64,000 nt of DNA from Ectocarpus siliculosus (GCA_000310025.1 FN648605.1:56307-120306), one strand, 5' to 3'. Counted from the first letter of the stretch, positions 50,401-62,330 are shown. A program made the numbers and translations. The notes: generated from the sequence alone by a model not told the origin.

Positions 50401-51730
50401 AGATCGGTGCAGCGGGTGTTGGACATGGGGAACCTCAGCAGGTTTTGGGCCGTTCCGGCAGCGGGGGGCATTATGTGGATTGGGACTAGGTGAGGCGCAC
50501 GAAATGCACCCCGCCTGGAAGGAGGATAGGCATATACTGCTTCGCGTTGCCGTCATATTGTTTCCGGTGTGTGTTCTAACGTTGTTATGTTTTGATGTTC
50601 GGATTACTTAGATGGAGTATGCTTGATCTAGTCCCGACGTACGATTCGACGGTGACAGCGCAGCATATTGCCACCCGGGTCTGTGTGCATTATGCGCACA
50701 CGTACTTTCCGTTGCATTCGTGCTTTTCTGCCTTGACCATGTTTATAACCGTGTAGATGTTCCCGTCGGAATGACGCTGATGCCAGCATCGTACACAAAA
50801 CAAGTTACCCTCTACGATACTCGAGGGACAGACCCGGTCCCCCACGTGTTCTTGCCTTGCTTTCCCCGCACGTCATGACGGCGCGGTACGCTGCATTTCG
50901 TTGACTTTGTTTTCGATCGTTGCCTGCTCCGTCAGCAACGTTGTAGTGGAGATTAAAAACTCGAAAATGAAAGACTGCGCCTAACAACCTTCCCATCCCG
51001 ATGAAATCATCTCCAACTGATAACACACAGCGCGGGCGCCTCCTTCTCGGCCGACAAGGAGTACCGCATCCGCATCAAACTACGAGTGGAAGAAGTGGAT
51101 GAGAGCGCACCCCCGACGGAGCAAGAGGAGAAGGAGGGGGAGGAAGAGGAGGAGGTCGTGGGCAATGACCCGCGGTCGGCGCAAACCCTGGTAGCCCTGG
51201 AGGTCATCGCGGCTCTCTGCGAATGTCCTGCGGGCATTAAGGGGGGGTGCTCCCACGCCGCCATGGCGCTGTTTTTAGGTAGACTGCTCCAGATGTCTGA
51301 AGAACAGCTAGCCACGTTCAATCCTACCACGTGTACGGGAATGGCATGCCGCTGGATAATGCAGCATGGCAAGGGTTCTCGATCGGCCAAACAGTGCGAG
51401 CTATACGGCATGAGTATGTCGGTAGGAACCACGGTCGTCCGGAGTGTTCGGGACCCGAAAGGGAATGTAGGATGGGACGACGACAAACAAGTCCACGCGA
51501 GTGGGGTTCCACCCATAGATCGAATGAACCAATTCAACCCGCATCCTACCGGGGGAATGTGGGCCGCACGCAAAGTGCACTTCGATGCTGGCGAGGACAT
51601 CAGCAAACTCAAGAGGGACAAATTAATGGCGTTCGTAAATCACGAGAGGCGATCGGACCACCAAGAGGTGTGCCTGGATTATCTACCGCCAAGAGTACGC
51701 GAAGAAAACAATTCTTCACACTTTGCGTAG
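47424..51730 (+). CDS. XPG/FEN1-type nuclease fused to SAP and SWIM domains
   Basis: Exons: 47424-48531, 48916-49232, 49420-49551 (donor tentative), 50083-50489, 50612 to about 50690 (end unresolved), possibly 50757-50873, and 51031-51730. From MGVNSLSRL (FEN1-like start, preceded by an acceptor), exon 1 holds the XPG-N and XPG-I folds with all metal ligands: VIVDGGF (D32), VVFDGRPPPAKS (D82), APGEADPQ (E156, D158), ANDSDLTVLG (D181, D183) and VGNDF...NVGPVTAARL (D270 plus the H2TH turn). Exons 2 and 3 join in phase to make a SAP domain (KLTVPKLREFLS | TAVTGFRVRL). Exon 4 is helical and continues into WSMLDLVPTYDS. The last exon has an acidic stretch and a SWIM finger, CECPAGIKGGCSH. Ends TAG. 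XPG enzymes cut branched DNA; SAP and SWIM usually bind DNA or partners. It is convergent with a transposase, so it may be the second gene of a DNA transposon. The combination is unfamiliar to me. Confidence 0.82.
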
Positions 51731-51884
51731 CCACGTTGAAAAGTGCTTGCGTGTGCATTCGTGAAGTGATTCTGTGTGTGTGGCGGGGGGGGGTCGTGGG
51801 TTGCTGTAATTGTCACGACCCAAGCTGGGGCGTGTTTCTCTCTTGCCCGGAGGGGAACTTGGTGGAGGAATGCGGTACAAGAGG
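51731..51884. other. Short sequence between nuclease stop and gap
   Basis: Contains GTGTGTGTGGCGGGG and no further exon signal. The gene's 3' end may run into the gap. Confidence 0.4.
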
Positions 51885-52076
51885 NNNNNNNNNNNNNNNN
51901 NNNNNNNNNNNNNNNNNNNNNNNNNNNNNNNNNNNNNNNNNNNNNNNNNNNNNNNNNNNNNNNNNNNNNNNNNNNNNNNNNNNNNNNNNNNNNNNNNNNN
52001 NNNNNNNNNNNNNNNNNNNNNNNNNNNNNNNNNNNNNNNNNNNNNNNNNNNNNNNNNNNNNNNNNNNNNNNNNNNN
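51885..52076. other. Assembly gap (192 N) followed by a G run
   Basis: 192 N, an estimated rather than placeholder length, followed directly by about 34 G. It lies between the nuclease gene and the convergent transposase. Confidence 0.95.
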
Positions 52077-52110
<34 letters not shown>

Positions 52111-52111
<1 letters not shown>

Positions 52112-52792
52112 CCTTTTTCTTTTTTATGGATTTAGGCTAATTTTGCACCTGGGCCTGCCTGGGGATACAACATGGTGTTTTCCGCTACGAAGTATGTGTT
52201 ACTCTCTTCTTGAAACCCTTTGACACCGATTCTACGCTGTGATGCGAATACCCCGATGCCTAAAATACAACGTTACAAAAATTGACGACAGGTTGCACTC
52301 CTCAACCCCAATACCCTATTCTTCGCACTGTGTCGCACGGGGAGCCAGCAAGATGCACGAAACCTCTAACATGGCACCGAAACACGGGGTTCGGTTGTGC
52401 CAAGCCCTAGGCAATATGCAGTTCGATGAGGTCGTCATCCTAGGCGTCTTCCCGTTTCCCATGTTAATATTCGCACGCTCGCTGTTCGCCGCGTTACCTT
52501 ACGTCCCACGAGGACAGCACTGACGCTGCAAGAGATTCATCTTGTTCCGTCCCCAAGGAAATTCCAGACGCGATAGTCTAACTCCAACTTAAGGATGTCC
52601 AACGTTCACGAGGGTTACCAAACAAAGAGTATTCCGTCCGAGGCTTGGAAACAACCGATGCAAGTCATGGGCCGGTATGCCGTTCACCAACCCAACACTA
52701 CGCCCGAAATAAGAACTCGTTTCTCAGCAAAAAAGAAACAACTCTAAACTCCAACAGGAGATAAAGAAAGAAATAAGAGAAGACTAACAAAT
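52111..52792. other. No gene seen; 3' flank of the transposase
   Basis: No exon supported. If nuclease and transposase form one element, this is the interior between their two 3' ends. Confidence 0.4.
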
Positions 52793-54280
52793 TTACTTAT
52801 CGCTCTTGAACGGCTGCTGAATCATGTTTACTAGAGCTGCAACCACATGGAAGCACATCTCCAAGTGATCGAGTTGCTTATGGTTGAATTTCTTGTCGAC
52901 AATGCTCCACTTCTTCATGGCCCCGATTGCCCGCTCTACATGAATGCGCAGATTCGCTACCTCCCAGTTGGATTCCATGTCGGCTTCAGTGAACTGCTTC
53001 TCCTTCTGCCGCTTGTAAGGGGGCGCCACGTACAGGAAACCTTCCTGGATCAACAACGGCGACACCGAATTGAACCCCTTGTCCGCCATGACCATGAGGC
53101 CTTCGTGATCAAGGCCATTGTCCCTCATGGCGTCGACAAGACCAGACGCCTTTACAACCTCAACATCGGACATCCTACCGGGATACGCGGGCCCAATGTA
53201 ACAAATCGCACCCCCAGGGGTGACCGCGACAAGTAATTTCGCCGTCTGTCTGCCCTTGTACGTGGAATATGTGATCCAGTTCCAGTCAGTTTGCCAAGAC
53301 CTGCACATTTCTATCTCAGTGGCGTCCAGAACTAGAACACACTTTGCATACCCATGATCGACAAAGTTCTGCGGGACGAACTCGTCCACCTCTGCTAAAG
53401 TAGGAAGCCGAACCAAAGGTCGAAGACTACGCCAAAGGAAGTTTAACCACGTCGTGAACGCCCTCCCCCCGGTAGTCTCGTGGACACCAAACAGGGCCGA
53501 TGCCACCACAATCGGCGTCGCGGTGCGCAGGACCATCAACGTGAAAAAAAGTCCGTTCATTCCCCGAAATATCTTTCGCCTCTGCTCAACCCTTGTCCCG
53601 TCTGCTGTTATCCCGCCTCCCTCTCGCTGGTCATAGAACACCATATTCTCCGCCTGACCCTCAGCATCCAGGAACTCGTACAACTTCTGCAGGCGGTGGC
53701 ACGTGGGGTGATGACGAAGATGCGACAAAGGTAGCATTGCGGGTATCAGCACATGAAAACTATTTGCATGACTCGGGTGACAGTAGATATCACATGAAAT
53801 ATTATGACTGCATCCGACTGGCGCGGAGTCTTCGTGACCTTTCGTTGCCGTTAAACGAAACACGAACCCTCCATTTTCCCAACAGAAGAGCAGCAACAGC
53901 AGCAGTCACCCTATAGAGGCGAAAAACAACAAGGGTCGATCCGAACTCTGCTAGATTGGTAGCGAGATCAATACAATGGAAGGAACTTACATACCGCACT
54001 GCCGCGCTATCTCATGCTTGACGAGAAATATGTCACTATGGCCTTTTATGTCAAGAACAACGATGTACGCGCTGCTGTATGCATGACAATGTATGCATTC
54101 TTCAGCAGCGGTCATTGGAGCATATACTTATTTTACAACTGCTGCTGTGTCGGCGGCATGCAGTAATGTGGCGTGCTCGTAGCTTACGGAACTGGCCGGT
54201 TTAGAGAGAGACAGAGCGAGAGACAGAGGGAAAGAGAGGGAGAGAGAGGGAGGGACACATGGGCAGAGAGAGACAGAGCG

Positions 54281-54368
<88 letters not shown>

Positions 54369-55132
54369 ACACACACACACACAGCGAGAGCCAGAGAGAG
54401 ACGGAAAGTCGTCCAGCCGGCCGACCAAGCGAGCAAGTGCAAGGACCTACAAACATGTATTGACCAAGCAAGTGCTAGCACATATCCTACGTTACGGCCG
54501 GTCTTGGGTACTCTGATTACACGCACAAGCCTCAGAACACTTACCTCGAGAGACTCATGGTCGCTGAGACCGACGAGGGAGCGAACTCCCACAGGCTGCA
54601 AAGAACGCAGTAAGTTGTGGTCGATCCCAATCACACCAGGGGCTGTTCCTGCCGCTTCCTTTGCACTCCTCTCGTTCTGCTTCGCTTCCTTAAGCTCCGC
54701 CTTCAGCACCGAGATGCGTAGCCTAAGCTTCCTCGCCTCGCCATTGAGTCGTCGCTGCTCCTCGTTGTCATCCAGCAGTGCTGCCCTGTATCTTGTCACC
54801 AGAGCATCGGACTTCCGACTCCTTGCAAGGGCACCCCTCGAAGCATTGAACATTTCGTCGCTTGACTAATCTGGCAGAGCTCCATCTTTAACCCTTACAC
54901 CCAACGTACTACCATCCACCGAGTTGATAGTGTTCTCGGCTTCCAGGCTCCCAGGTGGAAAGTGAGCAGCGGAAATCCTTGCGTCGCGTACTGGCCTCGG
55001 GAGGTCGCTCCGGCCGAAAAGGGCGTGGCACCAGCTTTCTCTCTTCTCAGGGTCAATCGTCATCCGTATGGTTGCGTGACCGCCGTCTACTCGGCAAAAT
55101 TCAGTATCACAGACGCATTTGTGGTTCCCCAT
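52793..55132 (-). CDS. THAP-type DDE_Tnp_4 transposase, multi-exon
   Basis: Exons on the minus strand: 55132 to about 54869, then 54865-54545, then 53686-52793. Donor GAG|GTAAGT at 54545 and acceptor CGCCTGCAG at 53687 join in phase 0. The first exon is THAP-like: CDTEFC, a central WCHALFG, and RISAAHF where the family normally has a Cys before the Ser. A TAG at 54866-54868 interrupts the frame and may be an acceptor. Exon 2 is a coiled coil (LRLRISVLKAELKEAKQN). The last exon starts KLYEFLDAEG, has an HTH_Tnp_4-like segment (GLFFTLMVLRTATPIVVASA), and the DDE core with D121 (LVLDATEIEM), D202 (VMADKGFN) and E251 (HVERAIGAM), plus TYKGRQTAKLLVAVTPGG and PGRMSDVE typical of DDE_Tnp_4. It catalyses cut-and-paste transposition if intact. 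No terminal repeats were found by eye. Confidence 0.85.
54202..54383. repeat. GA/CA microsatellite in the transposase intron
   Basis: An interrupted purine tract leads to an uninterrupted (GA)n at about 54284-54364, followed by (CA)9 to 54383. It lies within the intron 54544-53687 of the transposase. It produces spurious Arg-Glu or Leu-Ser open frames that are not genes. Confidence 0.95.
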
Positions 55133-56430
55133 CGGGGTGTCGGTCGCAGCAATCGAGTCGGATGTGAAGGCGATACCGGAGAATACCGGAGAGAGTGGGT
55201 GTGGATTGCTGCCTTGGTGCTGTGGTTGCTGTCGCTGTGGCTTGTTGTGGCTTGTGTTTTTTGCTTTTTGTTTGAAAGGGCGGAATACGGTGAGATTTGC
55301 GCTGGTGTGACGTTGTGGGTGCTATTCAAGCCAGGTGTATCAATCATCTCGTGGCTTTGGTTGTATGCACCCCCTTGGCGCAGAAAGTGGCCTGCGGTGC
55401 GTAAGGGTGTGTGTGTAACCCGTGTCCAGCGCTGTAACAACGTTGTGAGGCCTGTGCATCCGAGGGCGGTGCTAGGATGATGAGCCCACCACAACGAGAA
55501 CCTGGGGGCAAATGTGTCTTGAAAATAGACTGGGAATCAGCCTGATCCCCCCCCCCCCCCCACAGCCACTTTTGGGAATTTGGCGGCCCAATTGCAGGAA
55601 GCCTATTGTACACATGCGGCTGCTGCTGCTGTTTCTGCTGTTATGGTCGGAATGTGCTGCAATGGTCGTACGGTTATCGTAGTCAGGTTTGACAACAGTC
55701 TGCTCGTTCGTATAGCGGTAGCGGTGCTCATCTATCGCGACGGCAAGCGCATTGAGATAATAGTTCGTCCGCCGTGCTTCTAGTCTATACAGACAGATAG
55801 TCGTGTTCTTCTCTGTTGCCACTTCATACCAGAAAAGAAAGAAAGTCTCCACCAACTTAGAGTATCTCCACATCTCCACAGCAGTTCGGAAACGACGACT
55901 ATTTTTCTTTTGTCGTGTTTTTTTGTTGCTGAGCGCACATCGGATGTCGCCGTTCGTTACACGTGTTCAAGCCTGCGGTGGACCAGAGGGATGAGAGTGG
56001 GTGTCTTCTCTAGAGTTCATGCCTTGTATTCTCTAGTCTCTCTTCTTTTAGTCTGCCTCTCCCTCTCTGTTGCATTTTCGCCGTTAGGGTCCCCAATAAC
56101 ATCGAACGTCAACGGCAATCGTTTGGCCTCTTGCTGAGTAGGAGAGGCTACCCGTGTACCCGGCTGCTGCATGTGAGGCAATGGGCGCCGCCTCTTTCCG
56201 TCAAGCAATTCGCACGGCCCCCACAGTTCGCCGCACATGCAGTGCTGTGTGAGAGCTTCCAGCGCTTCAGAGCGTCGACGGTGTTTTTCGCCAGTAGAGC
56301 CCCAGAACAACGCGAACCCCGCGACTGTTTCATTGTTTTGGGGTCCCCCACTCACCCACCCATCCATGAATTTCAGCAGTTTTCGTTGGGGGGATGTTTT
56401 TCTTGTCATGTCCATGACGTGGTGCCCCGA
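55133..56430. other. No gene supported
   Basis: 5' flank of the transposase. A C run lies at 55547-55561. Short open frames, including one with a Leu/Val-rich hydrophobic stretch near 55200-55270 (plus), have no further support. Confidence 0.35.
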
Positions 56431-56845
56431 GCGAGTATGGTTCGGTAGGGACTCGCAAGCCATGACCCCTCCCCGAGTTTGAGCATCAGCTTCGGCCCCC
56501 TGTGACCGACAAGAAGACCGGAAATTGTCTCGCCATCCAAACAACAGTTGGCGAGTTGAAAAAAGAGGGTCCGGTCCGCCGAAGATTTTGTTTTTATATT
56601 TCCCTGCCGACAAATAACCTCGTCTACGGCAGTGCAAATCTCATGGCGCCTCAAGTACGGTTCCGTAGGGAAGTGCAAATCACGACCCCTCCCCGACTTT
56701 GAGTATAGCTTCCACCTCCTGCGGCGGATAAGACCGACGTCAAACCCTAGATTTTGTCTGTCTGTGTCGCCATGCTGTCGCCATCCACGAACAGCAGTTG
56801 GAGAGTCACAATAAAGAGGGTCCGCTTCGCCACCAAGAAAACAGT
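56431..56845. repeat. Diverged direct duplication, about 210 bp units
   Basis: The blocks GTTCGGTAGGGACTCGCAA, CATGACCCCTCCCCGAGTTTGAG, CGCCATCC..ACAGTTGG and AAGAGGGTCCG at 56437-56575 recur in the same order at 56650-56825. Next to the start of repeat copy B. Confidence 0.75.
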
Positions 56846-56872
56846 TTTTTTTTCGATTCTTCTACAGCTGGA

Positions 56873-59470
56873 TATGATGCTACCATGTATCGGGTATAGC
56901 TGTGGTTCAGCGTGAGGGATATAGGGTCTACGGCAGCATATTCTATGCGAAGAGTTCACGCCTTCCTCGCGTAACGATGCGCATCTCCCATGGCAAACAG
57001 GATGGATGACGTCATCATGACGCCATTTCTTGTGACTATAAGTTCAAGTTCGCCCGGGCGTTATTGTTCTTGCCGGAGAAAGAGACTAAACTTCTACTAC
57101 GTACCAGTCCGTGCATGTATCCGGCTACTGCTTGTGAGGTAGTGGGTGCTGCCCCTGCTGTTTGCTGCGGTACATGGAAAGCTTCCAGTGGGTCAGAGCG
57201 GCAAGGGGGTCTTGTTTCTTCACTTGTTTCTTAGCTCTGCTCTCCTCTACTTCTTCTTCTTTGTTTCCTGTCGCTGGCGGTCTCTCTTTTGTGATCGCCC
57301 TTCGTTATTGCTTGCAAAAACTATGAGGATGTAAAATTGCTGACTCTGACTGTTTCTTATAGGGTGCCCCGCCCACCCACGACCCACCTGTCGGTATGAT
57401 TCATTCGTGGTCTCCAATTTTTCAGCAGTAGTAGTTGTCTACTACAGGACCTGCGCTACTCCTACTGCGTCCATAGGTGGGTGCAACAGAAGAGCTCCGG
57501 AGACTGGTGGTCTTCTGACCTGATCGCAGAGAGAGGTTCCTGGCACTACCACAATACGATTCTTATGAAATGCCCATAACGGGGAACGCGTCCTACGCCT
57601 CTTCTCTTTTTTGTTCTTTTTTTCTTAATATGACACAACGAATCCATCTCTATCATTGATAAAAGTCAGAGACAGAATAGCAATGAATTCATAGCTTCTC
57701 TTTTCTTCTTTCCCTCTCTCCCGTCCGGTTCGTTCGTTTCGGAGAGGAAACCTACTGTGAAAAGCGTATCTTCTGGGGTCCGCATTCATCCGGATTCTTT
57801 CCCAGCGTGGGGAAGAGCGCGTTCTGGGTGTGGTCCGCTTTTCATTCGAGTGTGACGTCCGCCCTACATGTATGTAAACGAAAGTAACAGATCAACGAGA
57901 TGATTCTTGAAAGCATGGCGTCCCTCGCCACAAAAAAGTGCATGCGCATGGATGGGCTTAGTGAGATATGCTGGTCGAAGACTGACGATTTTTTCGGGTG
58001 CGCGTGAGGTCGCCTCTAACATTCGTTTGCTCATTGGGGAGTTTCGGAACCGTGTTCGACCAAAATAGATTTAGGTGGAACTTCTAGATTTAGGTGGAAG
58101 GGTCTAGTTCTGGGAACGTTCCTCAAAGCGGGGGAACATCGAGCTCCTAAATCTGGAAAGGGGCTTTCAGATTTAGAAAAGTAGAGGCTTGGCGCCGCTT
58201 TTTTCTAAATCGAAATCGCTTTCAGGAGACGATATAGATTTAAGGAGGAAGGAGCAAAGAGACCCACCACCACAACAACAACAGCTGCAGTATGGAGCTC
58301 CAGGCACCACGGAAGGTGCGGTTGTGTGGGCTCCATCGCTGCCAACGAAGAGAGGAGGTCAGACCTACACCTACCTGGGGGTTGGTTGCTCTGCGTGTGT
58401 GTGTGGAAGTGCGGTACGTATGAGGCGTGGAGCATTCCAAGAAAGAAAAAGCACGCGTGCGTGCGTGCGTGTGTTTGATCACCACCTGTCAGTCTGTTTT
58501 GTTGTTGCTGCTGCTGGGTTGTTGCTGGGCAAGAGAAGAAGCGACACGAGGAAAAGAGGAAGATCAGACTTGTCTAGACACGGCTCGGCGATGAGCTCTA
58601 CTATGGTGCAGCCCCTCAACTACATGCGTGCGTGGTCTGTGTCAACCTCCTCATCAACCTCCACACCGCCGTGTGTGTGTCTGCCGATGTGTGATGTGAT
58701 GTTTCGATGCAGCAGCAGCTGTCCCTTTTTTTTTTCTGCCGCCTTTCCGCGCCGGCGTGTTTTCTTGCCGCGTTCAACTCCGTGGTCTCCACAAAATAAA
58801 GTTCCGAGAACGTTCGTTACACCTAAATCGAAAAGTTGTCTTCCTAAATCGAGAAGTTGTTCCGAAACTCTCTATTATTGTTTGCTTCACTATCCAGTAC
58901 CTCGCACAGCGTATTGAAGCGAGCGGAGGGTCCTAGACTAATCTGTCGTTGACTTGTGTTATAGGATTCAGATGTGTAGACGGAACATAGAAGAGCTTGG
59001 CTCCTTCTAGAAGGCGCGGAGAGATGTAACGCTCCGCGGAAGGATAAAAAGCAGGGGACAGGATCTTGTAGCCCCTGCTTGTGCAGAGGATCCTGTGCCC
59101 CTTGGTGTCATTCCTACCGATACCCAAGGCAACAGCTACTGCTGCTGCTGTTCTACAAGAGTATCAACAAGTGAGTTCTTCTTCACGGGTCAACCAGACT
59201 TCATCACGCGTGCATACCACTACACTTGCGGGCCCTTCTTCGGGTCCATTTCATTTTCGTATAACTTTTTGGGTAAGTTTGGCTGTGACCAAGGCGGGAT
59301 TCGACCGCGTCAAGTGTCAGACTATCATACAAAATTGTACGAATAGACGAAGAAGGTACAAGAAGGACTGGGTAGAGAGAACAGAACGAACGGTTTTTTG
59401 TATTTAATTGTGAAGACAACAACAACGGCACTGCTGGGTTCGTCAATGGATATTTTTTGCAGCACTTGTT
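56873..59470 (-). repeat. Long dispersed repeat, copy B (inverted), split by an insertion
   Basis: Reverse-complement match to 34100-35513. The match runs 56873-58036 and resumes at about 58871-59470. The 834 bases between are the TIR element at 58039-58870. Both copies conserve a coding-like stretch: on the minus strand of B near 56950-56885 and the plus strand of A near 35442-35515 both read EYAAVDPIS and SYTRYMVA. In A this is the first exon of a gene. Confidence 0.85.
58039..58870. mobile_element. 832-bp element with 12-bp perfect terminal inverted repeats
   Basis: Ends GAGTTTCGGAAC (58039-58050) and GTTCCGAAACTC (58859-58870). Further inward, imperfect inverted sequence continues with TAGATTTAGGTGG-type and CTAAATCGAAAAG-type motifs. 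Comparison with the unsplit repeat copy A shows it is an insertion. ATTG is present on both sides near the junctions, but the target duplication is not cleanly resolved. The 242-codon open frame inside (from 58189) is low-complexity and I do not call it a gene; this is probably a non-autonomous DNA transposon. Confidence 0.75.
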
Positions 59471-59879
59471 TTTTAGAGCAGTGGCCAAAATCGGGTACAC
59501 CCGGTCCAAACACGGCCAAAATCAGGTACCCCTACAAGATGCTGCTGAGAGCGGCCGCATGCCACCATCTGATTGGCCGACGCCCGCCCGTACCCGACCT
59601 TGACCGCCTTTCCACCGGGTGCACCCGATCTTGGCTACTCACCCCCCGGAGGAGTACCCGGTTTTTCTTCCCCCAACCCGAAAATGGCTGGGCTGTTCGA
59701 CCAAAACCCATGCACACAAGTACACGTCAGCAACGCCCTGCCCTCGAATTCGGACCTTCTGACGGCCCGGCTGGCGAAGGTAGACCCCCCGCCGGCGGTG
59801 GAATTCTCCCTAGAGGGAAACGGCAGCCGGTCTCTGCAAATGATCGAGAAGAAGAAAGTGCTGGATGACTACACCGGTG

Positions 59880-62330
59880 GCCACTTTGCTCAGGGCTGTG
59901 GACACCCTGTGGAGGGTTTCACCCTGTACCTGACCCTGTGGGTACCCTGTCGAGGTAAAAAATATTGCCAGGGTCACTGGGTCAACAATGACAGGGTTAG
60001 GGTACCCACAGGGTCGACGAAGAAACACACCCTGCGGGTCTGGAAAGTTCGACAGGGTCATTTCGCGAACCTTGCCAGGGTCACGTCATCCGCAGGGTCA
60101 CCAAAACCCGACCTTGGGGATATCGTATGGTCTACAGGGTTACAAGTTATCGCCATGACAGGGTGCCGATACCCGCAGGGTCGGTAAAGGAACACACAAT
60201 GTGGGGTTTGAAAGTTCTACAGGGTCATTCGGTTCACCTTGCCAGGGTTACCTCATCCGCAGCGTCACGAAAACCTGAACTTGGGGGTATCGTGTGGTCC
60301 GCAGGGTACCATGTGCTCACCATGACAGGGTTTCGGTACCCTCAGGGTCGTCGACGTAGAACAGTATGTGGGGGTTGAAAATTCTACAGCGTCAGTCGGT
60401 GAAGCTTGCCAGGGTGGGGTCATCCGCAGGGTCATGAAAACCCGACCTTGGGGATATTGTATAGTCCACAGGGTGCCACGTGCTCACCATGACAGGGTTT
60501 CGGTACCCACAGGGTCGGCGAAGGAATACACCCTGCGGGGCTTGAAAGTTCTACAGGGTCATTCGATGAACCTCGCCAGGGGGGCGTCATCCGCAGCGTC
60601 ACGAAAGTTAAACTTTGGTGATATCGTGTGGTCCCCAGGGTTACAAGCTCTAGCCACGACAGGGTGCCGATACCCACAGGGTCGGTAAAGAAACACACCA
60701 TGCGGGGCTTGAAAGTTCTACAGGGTCATTCTGTGAGCCTTGCCAGGGTTACGTCATCCGCAGGGTCACCAAAACCCGACCTTGGGGATATCGTGTGGTC
60801 CACAGGGTTACAAGTCATCGCCATGGCAGGGTGCCGATACCCGCAGGGTCGGTAAAGGAACGGTTTGAAAGTTCTACAGGGTCATTCGGTAAACCTTGCC
60901 AGGGTTACCTCATCCGCAGCGTCACGAAAACCTGACCTTGGGGGTATCGTGTGGTCCGCAGGGTACCATGTGCTCACCATGACAGGGTTTCGGTACCCAC
61001 AGGGTCGGCGACGTAGTACAGTATTTGGGGGTTGAAAATTCTACAGGGTCATCCGGTGAACCTTGCCAGGGTGGGGTCATCCGCTGGGTCACGAAAACCC
61101 GACCTTGGGGATATCGTATAGTCCACAGGGTGCCACGTGCTCACCATGACAGGGTGCCGATCTCCACAGGGTCGGTGAAGCAACACACCCTGCGGGGCTT
61201 GAAAGTTCCACAGGGTTATTCTGTGAACCTTGCCAGTGTTACTTTATCCACAGGGTCACGTAATTAAAACCTTGGGGATACCGTGTGGTCTAGAGGGTTA
61301 CCAGTGCTCGGCGCGACAGGGTGCCGATACCCGCAGGGTCAGTGAAGGAACACACCATATGGGGTTTGAAAGTTCTATGACCCTTGCCAGGGTGGCGTCA
61401 TCTACAGCGTCACGAAAACCCAACATTGGGGATATCGTGTGGCCCGCAGGGTTTCAAAATATTGCCGTGACAGAGTGTCGATACGCACAAGATCGGCGAA
61501 GGTACAGACCATCTGTGTCTTGAACTTCTGCAGGGTCATTGGGTGCACCTTGCCAGGGTTGCGTCATTCGCAGGGTCACCAAAACTTGACCTTGGGAATA
61601 CCGTGTCGTCCACAGGTTTACAAGCTCTCGCCATGACAGGGTGCCCATACCCACAGGGTCGGTGAAGGAACACACAATGTGGGGCTTGAAAGTTCTACAG
61701 GAGGGTCATTGTATGCACCTTGCCAGTGTTACGTCATCCGCAGGGTCACGAAAACCTGACCTTGGGGATACCGTAGTTCACAGGGTTACAAATTATCGCC
61801 GTGACAGGGTGTCGATACCCGCAGATATCCGCAGGGTCGGTGAAGCAATACACCATGTGGGGCTTGAAAGTTCCACAGGGTCGTTTTGTTCACCTTGGCA
61901 GTGTACGTCATCCGCAGTAGCGTCACAAAAGTTAAACCTTGGGGGTATTGATAATCCACAGGGTCACATATTATCGCCTTGACAGGGTACCGATACCCAC
62001 AGGGTCGATGAAGGATCACACCATGCCGGTCTTCACAATTCGACAGGGTAGTTCGGGGAACCTTGCCAGTGTTACGTTATCCACAGGGTCACGTAAGTCA
62101 AACCTTGGGGATGTCGTATGTGGTCCTTAGTGTCACGAATTCTAGCCACGACAGGGTATCGGCACCCACAGGGTCAGGGAAGCATACATCATGTGGGCTT
62201 TGAAAGTTCGACAGGGTGCACCTTGCCAGGGTTGCGTCATCCGCAGGGTCACGAAAACCAGACATTGGGGATATCGTATGGTCCACAGGGCATGCAGGCA
62301 TTGACCGCGGGTCCGACATGTGACGGTGTT
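59880..62330. repeat. Satellite array, about 14 units of about 166 bp, CAGGGT cores
   Basis: The landmark GAAAGTTCTACAGGGTCATT, exact or varied, starts units near 60045, 60210, 60378, 60545, 60711, 60866, 61034, 61200, 61368, 61523, 61688, 61866, 62030 and 62200, spacing 155-178 bp. Within each unit CAGGGT recurs about six times every 25-30 bp: CCAGGGTTAC, GCAGGGTCACGAAAACC, CACAGGGTTACAA, GACAGGGTGCCGATACC and CAGGGTCGG. Flanks at 59480-59880 have looser ACCCGG-type motifs. The unit length is not a codon multiple and the sequence is not coding. Confidence 0.92.

Noticed and set aside
54128-54471. Leu-Ser or Arg-Glu repeat proteins
   Set aside because: Produced by the GA microsatellite inside an intron of the transposase.
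55138-55310. Small membrane protein from the hydrophobic plus-strand frame near 55200
   Set aside because: No start, homology or splice evidence; the hydrophobic run reflects local TGTGG repeats.
58189-58917. 242-codon open frame in the TIR element
   Set aside because: It runs past the element end, has low-complexity Ser/Cys/Arg composition and no transposase motif.
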